A stretch of DNA of 64,000 bases from JBQLZO01 sp052168315 (GTDB lineage: Bacteria > Planctomycetota > Phycisphaerae > Phycisphaerales > UBA1924), in assembly GCA_052168315.1 (NCBI GenBank), contig JBQLZO010000040.1, positions 1 to 64,000 on the forward strand, given 5' to 3'. Shown one piece after another: positions 1 to 8,930 of this stretch (its first letter is position 1; each line of letters starts with the position of its first letter). The notes beneath the pieces were generated by a model. It made no database searches and was not told the origin of the DNA. It was given only the letters and a program-made list of their open reading frames with translations. The translations under genes and the position numbers were made by a program.

Positions 1-2
1 CG

Positions 3-641
3 ACCGGGGGGCCCGGACGACCCGGGGACGCGCCGGCGTCCCCGGCACCCCCCCCCCCCACCCCCCCCACTCCCGAGCCGAGCCCGGCGCCGCGGGCGGT
101 GGCCGATGCGCTGCCGCACGCGGATGACCTGCTGCACGAGACTTGGAGCCAGCTCGGCGGGGCGAGCGATGATGTGGACCTGCAGCGGCTGGCGGGCGTG
201 GCGCGGGCGGCGTGCTTCGCGTTCCTGATGGAGATCGATGAGTTCGCAGCGCGGCTGTATAACCAGGTGAACTTCGACCAGGCGCTGATCGAGGGGGCGC
301 TGCGGGACCGGATCGCGGAGTATCTGAACACGGCGGGGGATCCGGATCCGGAGTCGCTGCTGCGGATCATCAAGCGTCGGCGGACGGCGGTGCTGTACCT
401 GCTGCACCTTGCGGGGACGGCGGGTTGGGTGTTCTGGCAGGACATCGTGCGGGACCGGCTGGATCCGGATCGCCTGGAGCAGGCCGGTGGTGTGGCGGGT
501 TCGAAGCAGGGCGGAGCGGATGCGGCGTGGAGCGCGTACCGGGAGCGCTTCAAGTCGCTGAATTCGAAGGAGGCGCTGGATTCGTTGTGGCTTTCGACCG
601 CGCGCAGCCAGCTTTCACGGCTGTTCGCCCATAAGGACTGA
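3..641 (+). CDS. C-terminal part of a type VI secretion-associated protein, possibly TagH/Fha (5' end outside window)
   Basis: The frame is open from the first bases of the window, so the gene starts upstream; a GTG at 99 is only an internal candidate. The visible part begins with a Pro-rich linker encoded by runs of C (residues about 16-30 of the visible part), followed by a helical domain of about 180 residues. The tail pattern, DPDRLE then W..YRERF then a final ..QLSRLF, resembles the C-terminal domain of FHA-containing TagH proteins, which also follows a Pro-rich linker. The next two genes are DotU/TssL- and IcmF/TssM-like, which supports a type VI secretion role. The FHA domain itself is not in the window. 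It could be another cluster protein, so the family name is an inference. Confidence 0.45.
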   Translation, partial: TGGPGRPGDAPASPAPPPPTPPTPEPSPAPRAVADALPHADDLLHETWSQLGGASDDVDLQRLAGVARAACFAFLMEIDEFAARLYNQVNFDQALIEGALRDRIAEYLNTAGDPDPESLLRIIKRRRTAVLYLLHLAGTAGWVFWQDIVRDRLDPDRLEQAGGVAGSKQGGADAAWSAYRERFKSLNSKEALDSLWLSTARSQLSRLFAHKD

Positions 642-931
642 TGGTGCGGTGACGGGTGGTCGGCGGGGGCGGCGGCGGATGGGTCGGGGCGGGGCTGGGG
701 GATTCGCACACCCGGGCGTGGGGTGGTATCCTCTGTGCCGCGCAGCGTGCGGCCGGTCGAGTGGTGTCGTCCGGCGATCCCCTCCTCCGAGTCCACGGGT
801 GATCTCGGTTTTTCGGGCGGCGCTGCGCCTCGTGGTGGAAGTTGAACGCGTGAGCGTGTCCCCTGGCGTGGACGGAGCGATCCCGGCACGCCGACGATCG
901 GCGATGCGCCGGGGCCCCCGGCACGCACGGG

Positions 932-1711
932 ATGGTTTGGATGTCCAAGCATCAGACGGTCATGTCGGCGGCCGAGCGTCTCGCCAAGGCGTGCGAGCCG
1001 TTGTTCGATTATGTCGGAGAGTGCAACCGGCTGGCCCGGCGTGGCTCGCCGCGGGCGCCGCAGCAGGTCCGGGAGCAGGTGATCGCGATCGTGCAGCACA
1101 TCGCCCGTGACAACGCGAGCGACTACGAGATCGCGGAGCTGCTGGCCAAGCCGGAGCTGACCGACGACGGCGTGGTGCGGGGCGAGGCGATGATGGTGAT
1201 GCTGTGCTTCGCCGACCACACGCTGACGAACAAGGACATGGGCTGGAAGCCGCTGACGGGTGAGTTCGGGATCCGGAATCCGGATCGCCGGTTCGTGGAG
1301 TCGTACGAGTCGGCGATCGGTTCGTCGGACCCGAAGCGGGCACCGGTGCTGGCGGTGTACTACCTGTGCGCGGGGCTCGGGTACGGGGGTTCGCGGACCT
1401 ACGACCTGGCGTGGATGCGGGATGCGACGGCGGCGCTGGGGCAGGCGCTGGGGCCCAAGTTCTTCGGCGGGGGGATGGTCGACCACCTGGTGTGGGACCA
1501 GCCATACAAGCAGACCTACCTGGGCGATCATCGGACTCGTGCGTCGGGGCGGGTGGCGTTGATCCTCGCGGCGTTCGCGGGGTCGCTGTTGCTGCTGATC
1601 GGATTCTCGGTGGCCGCGTACGCGAGCGCTGAGGGGCGGATCCGCGCCTCGCTGGATGAGATCAACCGCTCGACGGGCGCGCCCGCGCCCGGGGAGATGG
1701 CGAGCAACTGA
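932..1711 (+). CDS. tssL: DotU/TssL-like type VI secretion membrane protein
   Basis: A 259-residue protein with a mostly helical cytoplasmic domain (about 1-200) and one hydrophobic segment near the C-terminus (about 206-232, ALILAAFAGSLLLLIGF), the layout of DotU/TssL proteins. In known systems TssL binds TssM in the inner membrane and helps anchor the sheath baseplate. The central part (MVMLCFADHTLTNKDMGWKP, a Tyr/Asp-rich middle, FFGGG) fits the DotU alpha-bundle only loosely. The gene lies 63 bp upstream of an IcmF-like gene, the usual partner. The start is uncertain: ATG at 932, 941 or 962 are in frame and none has a good ribosome binding site. The 290 bp before it has no gene I can support. 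Confidence 0.7.
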   Translation: MVWMSKHQTVMSAAERLAKACEPLFDYVGECNRLARRGSPRAPQQVREQVIAIVQHIARDNASDYEIAELLAKPELTDDGVVRGEAMMVMLCFADHTLTNKDMGWKPLTGEFGIRNPDRRFVESYESAIGSSDPKRAPVLAVYYLCAGLGYGGSRTYDLAWMRDATAALGQALGPKFFGGGMVDHLVWDQPYKQTYLGDHRTRASGRVALILAAFAGSLLLLIGFSVAAYASAEGRIRASLDEINRSTGAPAPGEMASN

Positions 1712-1774
1712 ACCATGTGAAGGGCGGGGCGGACGCCGGCGAGGGCGCCCGCCCACCAAGGACGCACACACCCG

Positions 1775-4700
1775 ATGGCGACGATCCGGATCAAGAAGGG
1801 CGAGATTCCTCCGCTGACGCGGATGGCCGCGGGCGGTTTCACGCTCGCGGGTGTGCTGGCGGTGGGCTCGCTGGCGTTCGTGACGCGTCCGATCGGGCTG
1901 TTCGTGCTGCTTGGCGGGGCGCTGCTGGTGGCGGGTTTCTCGGCGTTCACCTGGCTGTTCAAGAAGCAGACGCGCGCGAAGCAGGCGGCGCGTTTCACGG
2001 GAGTGTTGTCGGGCGCGATCTCGAGCGATCGGGCGGAGGGGATGTCGCGGCAGGAGCTTTTGACGGCGCTGAACGAGGGTCTGGAGACGATCCGGGCGTC
2101 GCGCCGGTCGGTGTACTTCAGGCCTTGGTACCTGGTGGTGGGGCCGGCGGGCGTGGGCAAGACGGAGGCGATCCGGAACTCGGGCGTGGACCTTCCGAAG
2201 CTGCGGCGCGATCCGCTGCAGGGCCTGGGCGGCACGCGGACGATGCACTGGTGGTTCGCGAACGACGCGGTGATTATCGACACGGCCGGACGGCTGTTCG
2301 ATGCCCCGGACGATTCGCCGCTGGTCGACCGGTGGGGCGACTTCCTGAAGCTGCTGCGCAACGCGCGCAAGGAGTGCCCGATCAACGGGCTGATCGTGGT
2401 GATCTCGGCGGAGGACCTGCTGCGCGAGGACTGGAAGGCGCACGCGAGCGAGAAGGCGCCGCACTTTTCTCGGCAGCTCGAGCGGATCCAGCGCTCGCTC
2501 GGGCGGCTGCGGTTCCCGGTGTACCTGATGGTCACGAAGTGCGACCTGGTGCCGGGGTTCCAGTCGTTCATGCACGAGATCAAGGACCGCGATCTCCAGC
2601 AGCAGATTTTCGGTTGGTCGAAGCCGGGCGAGCCGGACGAGCCCGTGTCGCCGGACGAGGCGATCAAGGGGATCGAGCGGCTGATCGACCGGGTCCGGCG
2701 GCGGCGGGACCTGATCCTGCCGCACACGACGGGCGACCTGGAGGCCGATCCGTTCAAGAACACGCGGCTGGATCGTGTGGACGAGCTGTTCGTGTTCCCG
2801 CGTGAGTTCTCGCGGCTGGTCGAGCCGCTGCGGGCGTACATGGACGGGATGCTGCAGCAGGATGCGTGGTCGTCGGGCCAGCTGTACTTCCGCGGGGTGT
2901 ACTTCTCGACCTCGCTGCAGGATGGGCGGATTCTGGACAAGGCGCTGGCGAAGGCGACGGGTCGGGCGCTGGACGATCTTCCGCGGATCGAATCCGAAGA
3001 GGAATCGCGCCCTTACTTCCTGCGCGACCTGTTCCTCGAGAAGATCTTCCGTGAGCAGGGGCTGGTCTCGGAGGCGGACTCGCTGGCGAGCCAGCGGCGG
3101 GCGCGGGCGACGCTGGTGATGGGGGTGGGCGCGGCGGTGTTCCTGGTGCTTGCGGGGCTGGTCGCCACGGCGTGGTTGCGGTTCGATCGCTCGGTGGGTC
3201 GGCACGCGGCGGCGTGGGAGGCGATCGCGAGCGATGTCCGCATCGGCGGCCCCGTGGACACGAGCTTCCTGATCGACAGCAACGACGAACGGTTCGTGCG
3301 TCCGGACACGATCGCGAGCGATGTGGCGTCGCTGCGGTTCATCGGGAGCGACGATCCGACGGGCGGGAGTGGGGCCGGCGGCGCGGGTGTGGATCGGCGC
3401 GCGTTCGCGCCGGTCCTCGCGTCCGACGAGTGGAGCAAGAAGCCGATCTCGATCCCGTGGGAATTCGGGTGGGTCGCGCCGCTGTTCGGAGGCGATGCGA
3501 CGAACCTGCTCGCGGAGGAGCGGGATGCGACGCACCGGGCGATCGTCGAGGCCCGCGTGCTCAAGCCGATGGTGCATGCGGCGTACCGCCGGGCCGTCGA
3601 TATGGCCGCCGGGTCGTTCGCATCGGATGCCGACGCCGACGCGGTTTCGGGCGCGGAAACCGGGGCGGGCACGGATGCGCGGGCGCTGGGCAGCCTGGTG
3701 GCGCTGCACACGCTGGCGGCGGAGGCGCGCCCGTCCGGAGCGGATGGCGAGGCGTTCGTCGGCACTGACATCGTCGGGCCGTTGTTCGCGATGGTTCGGA
3801 TCGAGGCGGAAGCGGCACCCGGGGGGGCGGATGGGGAAGGCGGTGCCGATCCGAACGGTGATGGTGCGGGGCTGGCCCGGGCGGGCGATGCGCAGCGCGC
3901 CTGGGAGAATCAGATCAAGCCGACGCTGGAGCGGATCGCGATCGGGGTGTTCTGGTCCGAGGATGGGGTTCGCGCGATCGCCGCGGGGTCTCCGCTCGCG
4001 GAGATCCTGAAGCCGGATGCTCCCGAGCGACGCATGGCCAACGCGCTGGGCGAAGACGAGACGATTCCCAACTGGCGGATCATCGACGCCGCGGAGCGGT
4101 TGATCGAGCGCTCCACGCGGGTCGGTGGGACTGGAGAGGGCGACACCGGGAGCGTGCGCTCGCCGCTGGATGAGTTGATCGAGAGCGTGGTCGCGTATGA
4201 GGATGCCGAGCGCCGGTGCGTGGCAGCGCTCCGGGATCTGTCCGCGCCGTCCGACGCCCCGTCGTACGAGGAATTCGCGGCGGCGTGGGACCGCGCGACC
4301 GGCCCGCTGGGGGCCGCCCACGATCGCGCGGTGGGCCCGGGTTCGCCCTGGGAGCGGCTGGATCCGGAACTGCGCCGGGCGCTGCTGGAAGGGGATGCGG
4401 AAGGCGTGCGCGCGATGGTGCGTTCGCGGGGTTCCGCGACACGGCGTGCAACGCCGGCGGGCGTGAGGCTGCTCCTTGATGTGCTTCCCGACGAACCGAT
4501 CGACGCCGCTCCGACCGCGGATTCCGATGCGGACTCGCGGTTCATCATTGATCGGATCCAAGAGATGATCCCGCGCGCGGCGGGATCCGCGGACGGTCCG
4601 GATCCGGAACTGGATGCCAAGCTGCTGGCGCTGCTCGAGAGCCCGGTGGTTGGGCTCGGGCCACGGATCACGCTGCGGCGCGATGCGCTGCTCGGGACGG

Positions 4701-4846
4701 CCCGGGCGCTGGGCTCGGCGGGCGGATCGCGGGTTCCTTCGGACCAGTCGTCCGGGCGGATGGATGTGCCCGGGGTGCTGGCGGACCTGACTCCGTTCTT
4801 CCGACGGGCCGCCGAGGCGATCGAGTCGCGGAGAGGCGGCGATTGA
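1775..4846 (+). CDS. tssM: IcmF/TssM-like type VI secretion ATPase-fold membrane protein
   Basis: A 1023-residue protein. Two adjacent membrane segments (about 18-60) precede a P-loop domain with Walker A GPAGVGKTE (Lys129) and a DTAG motif at Asp169; a third membrane segment lies at about 445-470. This is the IcmF/TssM order: N-terminal hairpin, cytoplasmic NTPase domain, third helix, periplasmic domain. TssM forms the inner-membrane to periplasm channel scaffold with TssL and TssJ. The periplasmic half (about 470-1023) is rich in Ala, Asp and Gly, with acidic low-complexity stretches, and is hard to match to the proteobacterial TssM C-terminus; the protein is also somewhat short for the family. 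It follows tssL closely and is probably co-transcribed. Confidence 0.8.
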   Translation: MATIRIKKGEIPPLTRMAAGGFTLAGVLAVGSLAFVTRPIGLFVLLGGALLVAGFSAFTWLFKKQTRAKQAARFTGVLSGAISSDRAEGMSRQELLTALNEGLETIRASRRSVYFRPWYLVVGPAGVGKTEAIRNSGVDLPKLRRDPLQGLGGTRTMHWWFANDAVIIDTAGRLFDAPDDSPLVDRWGDFLKLLRNARKECPINGLIVVISAEDLLREDWKAHASEKAPHFSRQLERIQRSLGRLRFPVYLMVTKCDLVPGFQSFMHEIKDRDLQQQIFGWSKPGEPDEPVSPDEAIKGIERLIDRVRRRRDLILPHTTGDLEADPFKNTRLDRVDELFVFPREFSRLVEPLRAYMDGMLQQDAWSSGQLYFRGVYFSTSLQDGRILDKALAKATGRALDDLPRIESEEESRPYFLRDLFLEKIFREQGLVSEADSLASQRRARATLVMGVGAAVFLVLAGLVATAWLRFDRSVGRHAAAWEAIASDVRIGGPVDTSFLIDSNDERFVRPDTIASDVASLRFIGSDDPTGGSGAGGAGVDRRAFAPVLASDEWSKKPISIPWEFGWVAPLFGGDATNLLAEERDATHRAIVEARVLKPMVHAAYRRAVDMAAGSFASDADADAVSGAETGAGTDARALGSLVALHTLAAEARPSGADGEAFVGTDIVGPLFAMVRIEAEAAPGGADGEGGADPNGDGAGLARAGDAQRAWENQIKPTLERIAIGVFWSEDGVRAIAAGSPLAEILKPDAPERRMANALGEDETIPNWRIIDAAERLIERSTRVGGTGEGDTGSVRSPLDELIESVVAYEDAERRCVAALRDLSAPSDAPSYEEFAAAWDRATGPLGAAHDRAVGPGSPWERLDPELRRALLEGDAEGVRAMVRSRGSATRRATPAGVRLLLDVLPDEPIDAAPTADSDADSRFIIDRIQEMIPRAAGSADGPDPELDAKLLALLESPVVGLGPRITLRRDALLGTARALGSAGGSRVPSDQSSGRMDVPGVLADLTPFFRRAAEAIESRRGGD

Positions 4847-4963
4847 TCGTGGCGCGGCGGGGTCGGGGCGGGTTGGGCGGAATGTTTGTCTGTGGATAGG
4901 GGATTGGGTGCGATCGCTCGCGCGGCGTTCGTGTTGCAATTTTTTTCACGCAAGTGAATGGTT

Positions 4964-4991
4964 GTTTGCGCCTCACGAATTCAGCGCAAAC
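4964..4991. repeat. Inverted repeat, 8-bp arms
   Basis: GTTTGCGC and its complement GCGCAAAC are separated by 12 bases. The arms are perfect. There is no T-tract after it in either direction, so an operator or RNA hairpin is more likely than a terminator. Confidence 0.5.
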
Positions 4992-5223
4992 GGAGTCATC
5001 ACGGGTAGAAAACAAGGCTCAGATCCATGAGCCCGGTAAAAGCCCGCGCTCCGCCACGATGGCTCGCGCGCGCGTTGGGGTTCTCCCGCTGAATTTGGTG
5101 GGAAAGTTCTTGGAATTCGTTGGAACCACGGTATTTTGGGCGGATCGCTCTCCTGAATTCGGGACATTCGCGTCCGCGAGCGACATTCACCGTTGGGCGC
5201 GAGGAGCCGGTTCGGGAGCGATG

Positions 5224-5244
5224 ACGCCGGGCGTTGCCCGGCGT
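5224..5244. repeat. Perfect 9-bp hairpin in leader
   Basis: ACGCCGGGC, GTT loop, GCCCGGCGT. It lies about 150 bases upstream of the haloperoxidase start and has no U-tract. It may be a structural element of the 5' leader. Confidence 0.5.
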
Positions 5245-5392
5245 TGCCATCCGCACCCCGCATAGACCGGTCGGGGATCGCTTCGCTTCTCCATGATCGA
5301 GATGCGCATCCGCCTGCCGGGCGACGCATTGGGCCGCCCCGTGATGGGCTCGCCCGGACCCGAATCGTCCAGATCATCAGAGGAGAACGGAC

Positions 5393-7546
5393 ATGGAACG
5401 CAGCTCATCCGCACGCACACTGTGGCGCCCGGCGGCCCTGATCGCCGCGAGCGTCGCGATGCTCTCGCCGATGCACACCGCGCTGGGCAATGACGAGGGC
5501 GACTTTGTCATTGTCGAGCCGGACTGGTCGGCGGCGCGCATCTGGAACGAGGCGACGCTGGAGTCGATCCGCAAGGACTTCCCGAACCCGCCGAAGCACG
5601 CCCGGAACCTGTTCCACACGGCGGCGGCGATGTACTCGGCGTGGTGCGCGTACGGCGATGCGAGTGAGACACCCTTCTTCGACCCGCCGCTGGTGGGCGC
5701 GGTGGATGTGGAGCAGGCCCGCTCGGAGGCGATCTCGTTCGCGGTGTACCGGATCCTGCGTCACCGGTTCGCCAACAGCCCGCAGTGGGAACTGACCGAG
5801 CCGATGCTCGACGATGTGTTCGACCAGGCCGATGCTTTGTTCAACTTCTCGCAGCCGAAGGAGTTCACCGACACGACCGGCGGCTCGCCGGCGGCGGTGG
5901 GGAACAAGATCGCGGAGCTGTGCATCGAATTCGGGTTCGACGACGGCTCGAACGAACTGAACGGGTTCGCGGACTACACGGGGTACGAGCCGGTGAACCC
6001 ACCGCTGATTTTCGATCTGTTCGGAGTGGGGCAGGAATTCGTGAGCCCGAACCACTGGCAGCCGCTGGCGTTCGACTACTACATCAAGCAGAACGGGATC
6101 ATCATCGGCGCGTTCATCCAGGGGATCGTGGCGCCGTGGGGCGGGTATGTGACGCCGTTCGGTCTGCCGGCGGACCAGTTCGATCCGGATCGCGGGATCT
6201 ATGAGGGCTTTGACCCGGGGATGCCGCCGCAGTTCGGCACCGAGACGCACGAGCAGTTTGTGGAGACCTTCCTTGAGGTGCTGGAGCGTTCGCGGGACCT
6301 GGATCCGACGACGGGGCCCGGCGCTGAACTGATGGACATCGGGCCGCGCGGGTACCACAACCATCCGATCGGCACGGATCTGGGCGAGGGGTACTACTTC
6401 AACCCGGTCACGGGCGAGGCGTACGAGGAGGTGCTGGTGCCGCGCGGCGACTATGCGCGTTGCCTTGCCGAGTTCTGGGCCGACGGCCCGGCGTCGGAGA
6501 CGCCTCCCGGTCACTGGCATGTGGTGGCCAACGACACTTCCGACAAGATCGAGGATCTCGGCATGCCGCTGCTGATCGGTGGCGTGGGTGAGCCGGTGGA
6601 TCGTCTCGAGTGGGACACCAAGATGTACTTCGGCATGGCCGGCGCGACGCACGACGCGGCGATCGTGGCGTGGGGCATCAAGCGCGAGTACGACTATGCC
6701 CGTCCGATCACCGGGCTGCGGTACCTGGCGACCCTCGGGCAGTCTTCGGATCCTCAGGACATCCGGTACGACCCGCTGGGTCTCCCGCTGATCGATGGGT
6801 TCATCGACATCATCCGTCCGGGCGAGTCGTCCGAGGGCGGGCCGTTCGAGCACCTGGCCGAGTGGATCGACCCCGATGGTCCGAAGGGCTTCATGGAGCC
6901 GTACCTGGAGCTGTATGAGGGCGAGTTGGTGGCCTATGCCTGGGCGGGGCACCCGGAAGACCAGCAGAACGAGATTGGCGGGCTCGATTGGATCCTGATC
7001 GGCAAGTGGCTGCCGTACCAGTTGACGACCTTCGTGACGCCGGCGTTCCCGGGATATGTCTCGGGTCACTCGACCTTCAGCCGTTCGGCGGCCGAGTACC
7101 TCTCGCGGTTCACGGGGAGCGAGTACTTCCCGGGCGGGATCGGGACCTACACGCTGGCGCAGAATGAGTTCCTGAAGTTTGAGGAAGGCCCCTCGGTCGA
7201 TGTGGTGCTGACCTGGGCGAAGTTCCAGGACGCGGCCGACGAGGCGGGCATCTCGCGTCGTTGGGGCGGCATCCACCCGTTCGTGGACGACTACCCCGCC
7301 CGCATCCTCGGGTCGAAGATCGGCGCCAACGCGTGGACGGTGGCCCAGCAATACTTCAACGGCACGATCGATCTCGAACCCTGCCTGGCGGACCTGAACG
7401 AGTCCGGCGGGATCAACTCCGACGACCTGAACATGCTGCTCTCGGCGTTCGGCACCTCTGATGCCGGCGACCTGACGGGCGATGGCGCCACGGACATCGA
7501 CGATCTCGCGATGATGCTGGCCCACTTCGGTTCCAGCTGCAAGTGA
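5393..7546 (+). CDS. Secreted vanadium-dependent haloperoxidase with C-terminal dockerin-like module
   Basis: A 717-residue exported protein. An N-terminal signal peptide runs to about residue 33. The vanadate site of the PAP2/haloperoxidase superfamily is complete: KxxxxxxRP at Lys430-Pro438, SGH at 557-559 (VSGH instead of the usual PSGH) and SRxxxxxHxxxD at Ser621-Asp632, with His628 as vanadate ligand. Family members oxidise halides with hydrogen peroxide; some relatives are acid phosphatases, so halide use is an inference. Residues about 664-717 hold two EF-hand-like calcium loops (DLNESGGINSDDL and DLTGDGATDIDDL), the doubled module of planctomycete dockerin-type secreted proteins. A GAGGAG ribosome binding site precedes the ATG. 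The gene is monocistronic, with a terminator behind it. Confidence 0.9.
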   Translation: MERSSSARTLWRPAALIAASVAMLSPMHTALGNDEGDFVIVEPDWSAARIWNEATLESIRKDFPNPPKHARNLFHTAAAMYSAWCAYGDASETPFFDPPLVGAVDVEQARSEAISFAVYRILRHRFANSPQWELTEPMLDDVFDQADALFNFSQPKEFTDTTGGSPAAVGNKIAELCIEFGFDDGSNELNGFADYTGYEPVNPPLIFDLFGVGQEFVSPNHWQPLAFDYYIKQNGIIIGAFIQGIVAPWGGYVTPFGLPADQFDPDRGIYEGFDPGMPPQFGTETHEQFVETFLEVLERSRDLDPTTGPGAELMDIGPRGYHNHPIGTDLGEGYYFNPVTGEAYEEVLVPRGDYARCLAEFWADGPASETPPGHWHVVANDTSDKIEDLGMPLLIGGVGEPVDRLEWDTKMYFGMAGATHDAAIVAWGIKREYDYARPITGLRYLATLGQSSDPQDIRYDPLGLPLIDGFIDIIRPGESSEGGPFEHLAEWIDPDGPKGFMEPYLELYEGELVAYAWAGHPEDQQNEIGGLDWILIGKWLPYQLTTFVTPAFPGYVSGHSTFSRSAAEYLSRFTGSEYFPGGIGTYTLAQNEFLKFEEGPSVDVVLTWAKFQDAADEAGISRRWGGIHPFVDDYPARILGSKIGANAWTVAQQYFNGTIDLEPCLADLNESGGINSDDLNMLLSAFGTSDAGDLTGDGATDIDDLAMMLAHFGSSCK

Positions 7547-7599
7547 CCCCGGGCGGCGCGGGCTGGCCCGCGCCGGACCGATCCGAACCGACACCGACT

Positions 7600-7636
7600 C
7601 CCGGGCGCGTCCCCTGGCGCGTCCGGGTGTTTTTTT
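7600..7636 (+). terminator. Rho-independent terminator of the haloperoxidase gene
   Basis: A 10-bp GC-rich stem (CCCGGGCGCG with CGCGTCCGGG, one G-U pair) and an 8-base loop are followed by TGTTTTTTT. It lies 54 bases after the stop codon and before the serC ribosome binding site. Confidence 0.8.
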
Positions 7637-7724
7637 GTGCTCGCCGGCGGGGGCGGCGGGGTCCGCCGGGATGTCGCGATCGGCCGTAGAATCGCGTCCA
7701 CAACCCCGTGTCCAGGAGCAGACC

Positions 7725-8858
7725 ATGACCGATCGCGCGTACAACTTTTCGGCCGGGCCCGCCGTGCTGCCCGAGCCAGTGATCAAGCAGGCCCAGAAGG
7801 ACCTTTGGGACATCTTCGGCTCCGGGATGGGTGTGGCCGAGTTGTCGCACCGGGGTCCGGAGTTCGACCGGATCCTCGAAGAGGCGCTGGCTGATTGCCG
7901 CGCGGCGGGTCAGATCCCGGACACGCACCACATCCTGTTCCTGCAGGGCGGCGCGACGACGCAGACGGACATGATCCCGATGGCGTTCCTGCGCGAGGGT
8001 GGCACGGCGGACTATCTGGACACCGGCAAGTGGATGTCCGACGCGATCAAGGAAGCGAAGATCTACGCGGGCCAGAAGAAGGCGAAGGTGCATGTCGCCG
8101 CGTCGACGAAGGAGATCAAGTACGAGCGTCTGCCGACCGAGGGCGAGACGAAGTACACGCCGGGCGCGGACTACTGCCTGTTCTGCACGAACAACACGAT
8201 CTTCGGCACGCAGTACCGCGGGCGGTATCCCGAGTCGCCCTCGCCGCTGATCGCGGACATGTCCTCGGACTACTTCTCGCGCCCGATCCAGTGGTCGAAG
8301 CTGGCGATGGCGTACGGCGGCGCGCAGAAGAACCTCGGGCCCTCGGGGCAGGCGCTGATCGTGATCTCGGATGAGTTCCTGCAGAAGGCGCCGGAGACGG
8401 GGAACATCGGGGTGATGTTCGACTACAAGGCGCAGGTGAAGGCCGAGTCTCGGCACAACACGCCCAACACCTTCGCGATCTACCTGATGGGGCAGACCTT
8501 CAAGTGGATCCTGAAGGAGTTCGGGACGCTGGAGGCGGTGGAGAAGTTCAACGAGGAGAAGGCCGCGGTGATCTACGACTTCCTGGACTCGCAGGATTTC
8601 TACATCCCGCATGTGACGGAGAAGAACGACCGCTCGCGGATGAACATCACCTTCAAGTGCCCGACGCTGGAGCTCGACCAGCAGTTCATCGATGAGGCGG
8701 AGAAGAAGGGTCTCAAGACGCTGGCCGGGCACCGCTCGATCGGCGGGATGCGGGCTTCGGTGTACAACGCGATGCCGATCGAGGGCTGCCGGAAGCTGGT
8801 GGAGTTCATGAAGAGCTTCGCGCAGGCGAACAAGTCTGCGGGCGCTGCGGCCCGCTGA
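7725..8858 (+). CDS. serC: Phosphoserine aminotransferase
   Basis: A 377-residue PLP enzyme of the class V aminotransferase fold that converts 3-phosphohydroxypyruvate to phosphoserine in serine synthesis and also acts in the vitamin B6 pathway. The N-terminal YNFSAGPAVLPEPV is the SerC signature. The cofactor lysine is Lys202 in YGGAQKNLGPSG. C-terminal GHRSIGGMRASVYNAMP is the usual substrate phosphate and carboxylate site. The ATG at 7725 was chosen because AGGAG lies seven bases upstream and the protein then begins like other SerC proteins; longer in-frame versions add an unlikely N-terminus. It stands alone between two terminators. Confidence 0.96.
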   Translation: MTDRAYNFSAGPAVLPEPVIKQAQKDLWDIFGSGMGVAELSHRGPEFDRILEEALADCRAAGQIPDTHHILFLQGGATTQTDMIPMAFLREGGTADYLDTGKWMSDAIKEAKIYAGQKKAKVHVAASTKEIKYERLPTEGETKYTPGADYCLFCTNNTIFGTQYRGRYPESPSPLIADMSSDYFSRPIQWSKLAMAYGGAQKNLGPSGQALIVISDEFLQKAPETGNIGVMFDYKAQVKAESRHNTPNTFAIYLMGQTFKWILKEFGTLEAVEKFNEEKAAVIYDFLDSQDFYIPHVTEKNDRSRMNITFKCPTLELDQQFIDEAEKKGLKTLAGHRSIGGMRASVYNAMPIEGCRKLVEFMKSFAQANKSAGAAAR

Positions 8859-8900
8859 GAGCGGTCCTGGGCGATCGGTCGATGCCTCTCGAGAAACCAG

Positions 8901-8930
8901 CGCCCCGCGCGGTCAGCGCGGGGCGTTTGT
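8901..8930 (+). terminator. Terminator after serC
   Basis: A perfect 10-bp stem (CGCCCCGCGC, GGTCA loop, GCGCGGGGCG) is followed by TTTGTCGTT. It overlaps the 3' end of the opposing gene at 8913, so it may act for serC only or in both directions. Confidence 0.75.

Larger units (their letters stand above)
4847..5392. other. 546-bp non-coding leader region
   Basis: No convincing gene is seen here. The stretch has lower GC than its surroundings, a run of T at 4940-4946, two inverted repeats (listed separately) and a possible sigma70-like promoter (TTGGAA at 5110, 16-bp spacer, TATTTT at 5132). It probably carries the promoter and a long 5' untranslated leader of the haloperoxidase gene. Confidence 0.5.

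Noticed and set aside
48..70. Long run of C at the window start
   Set aside because: It encodes a Pro-rich linker in an open frame, so no sequencing artefact or structural repeat is claimed.
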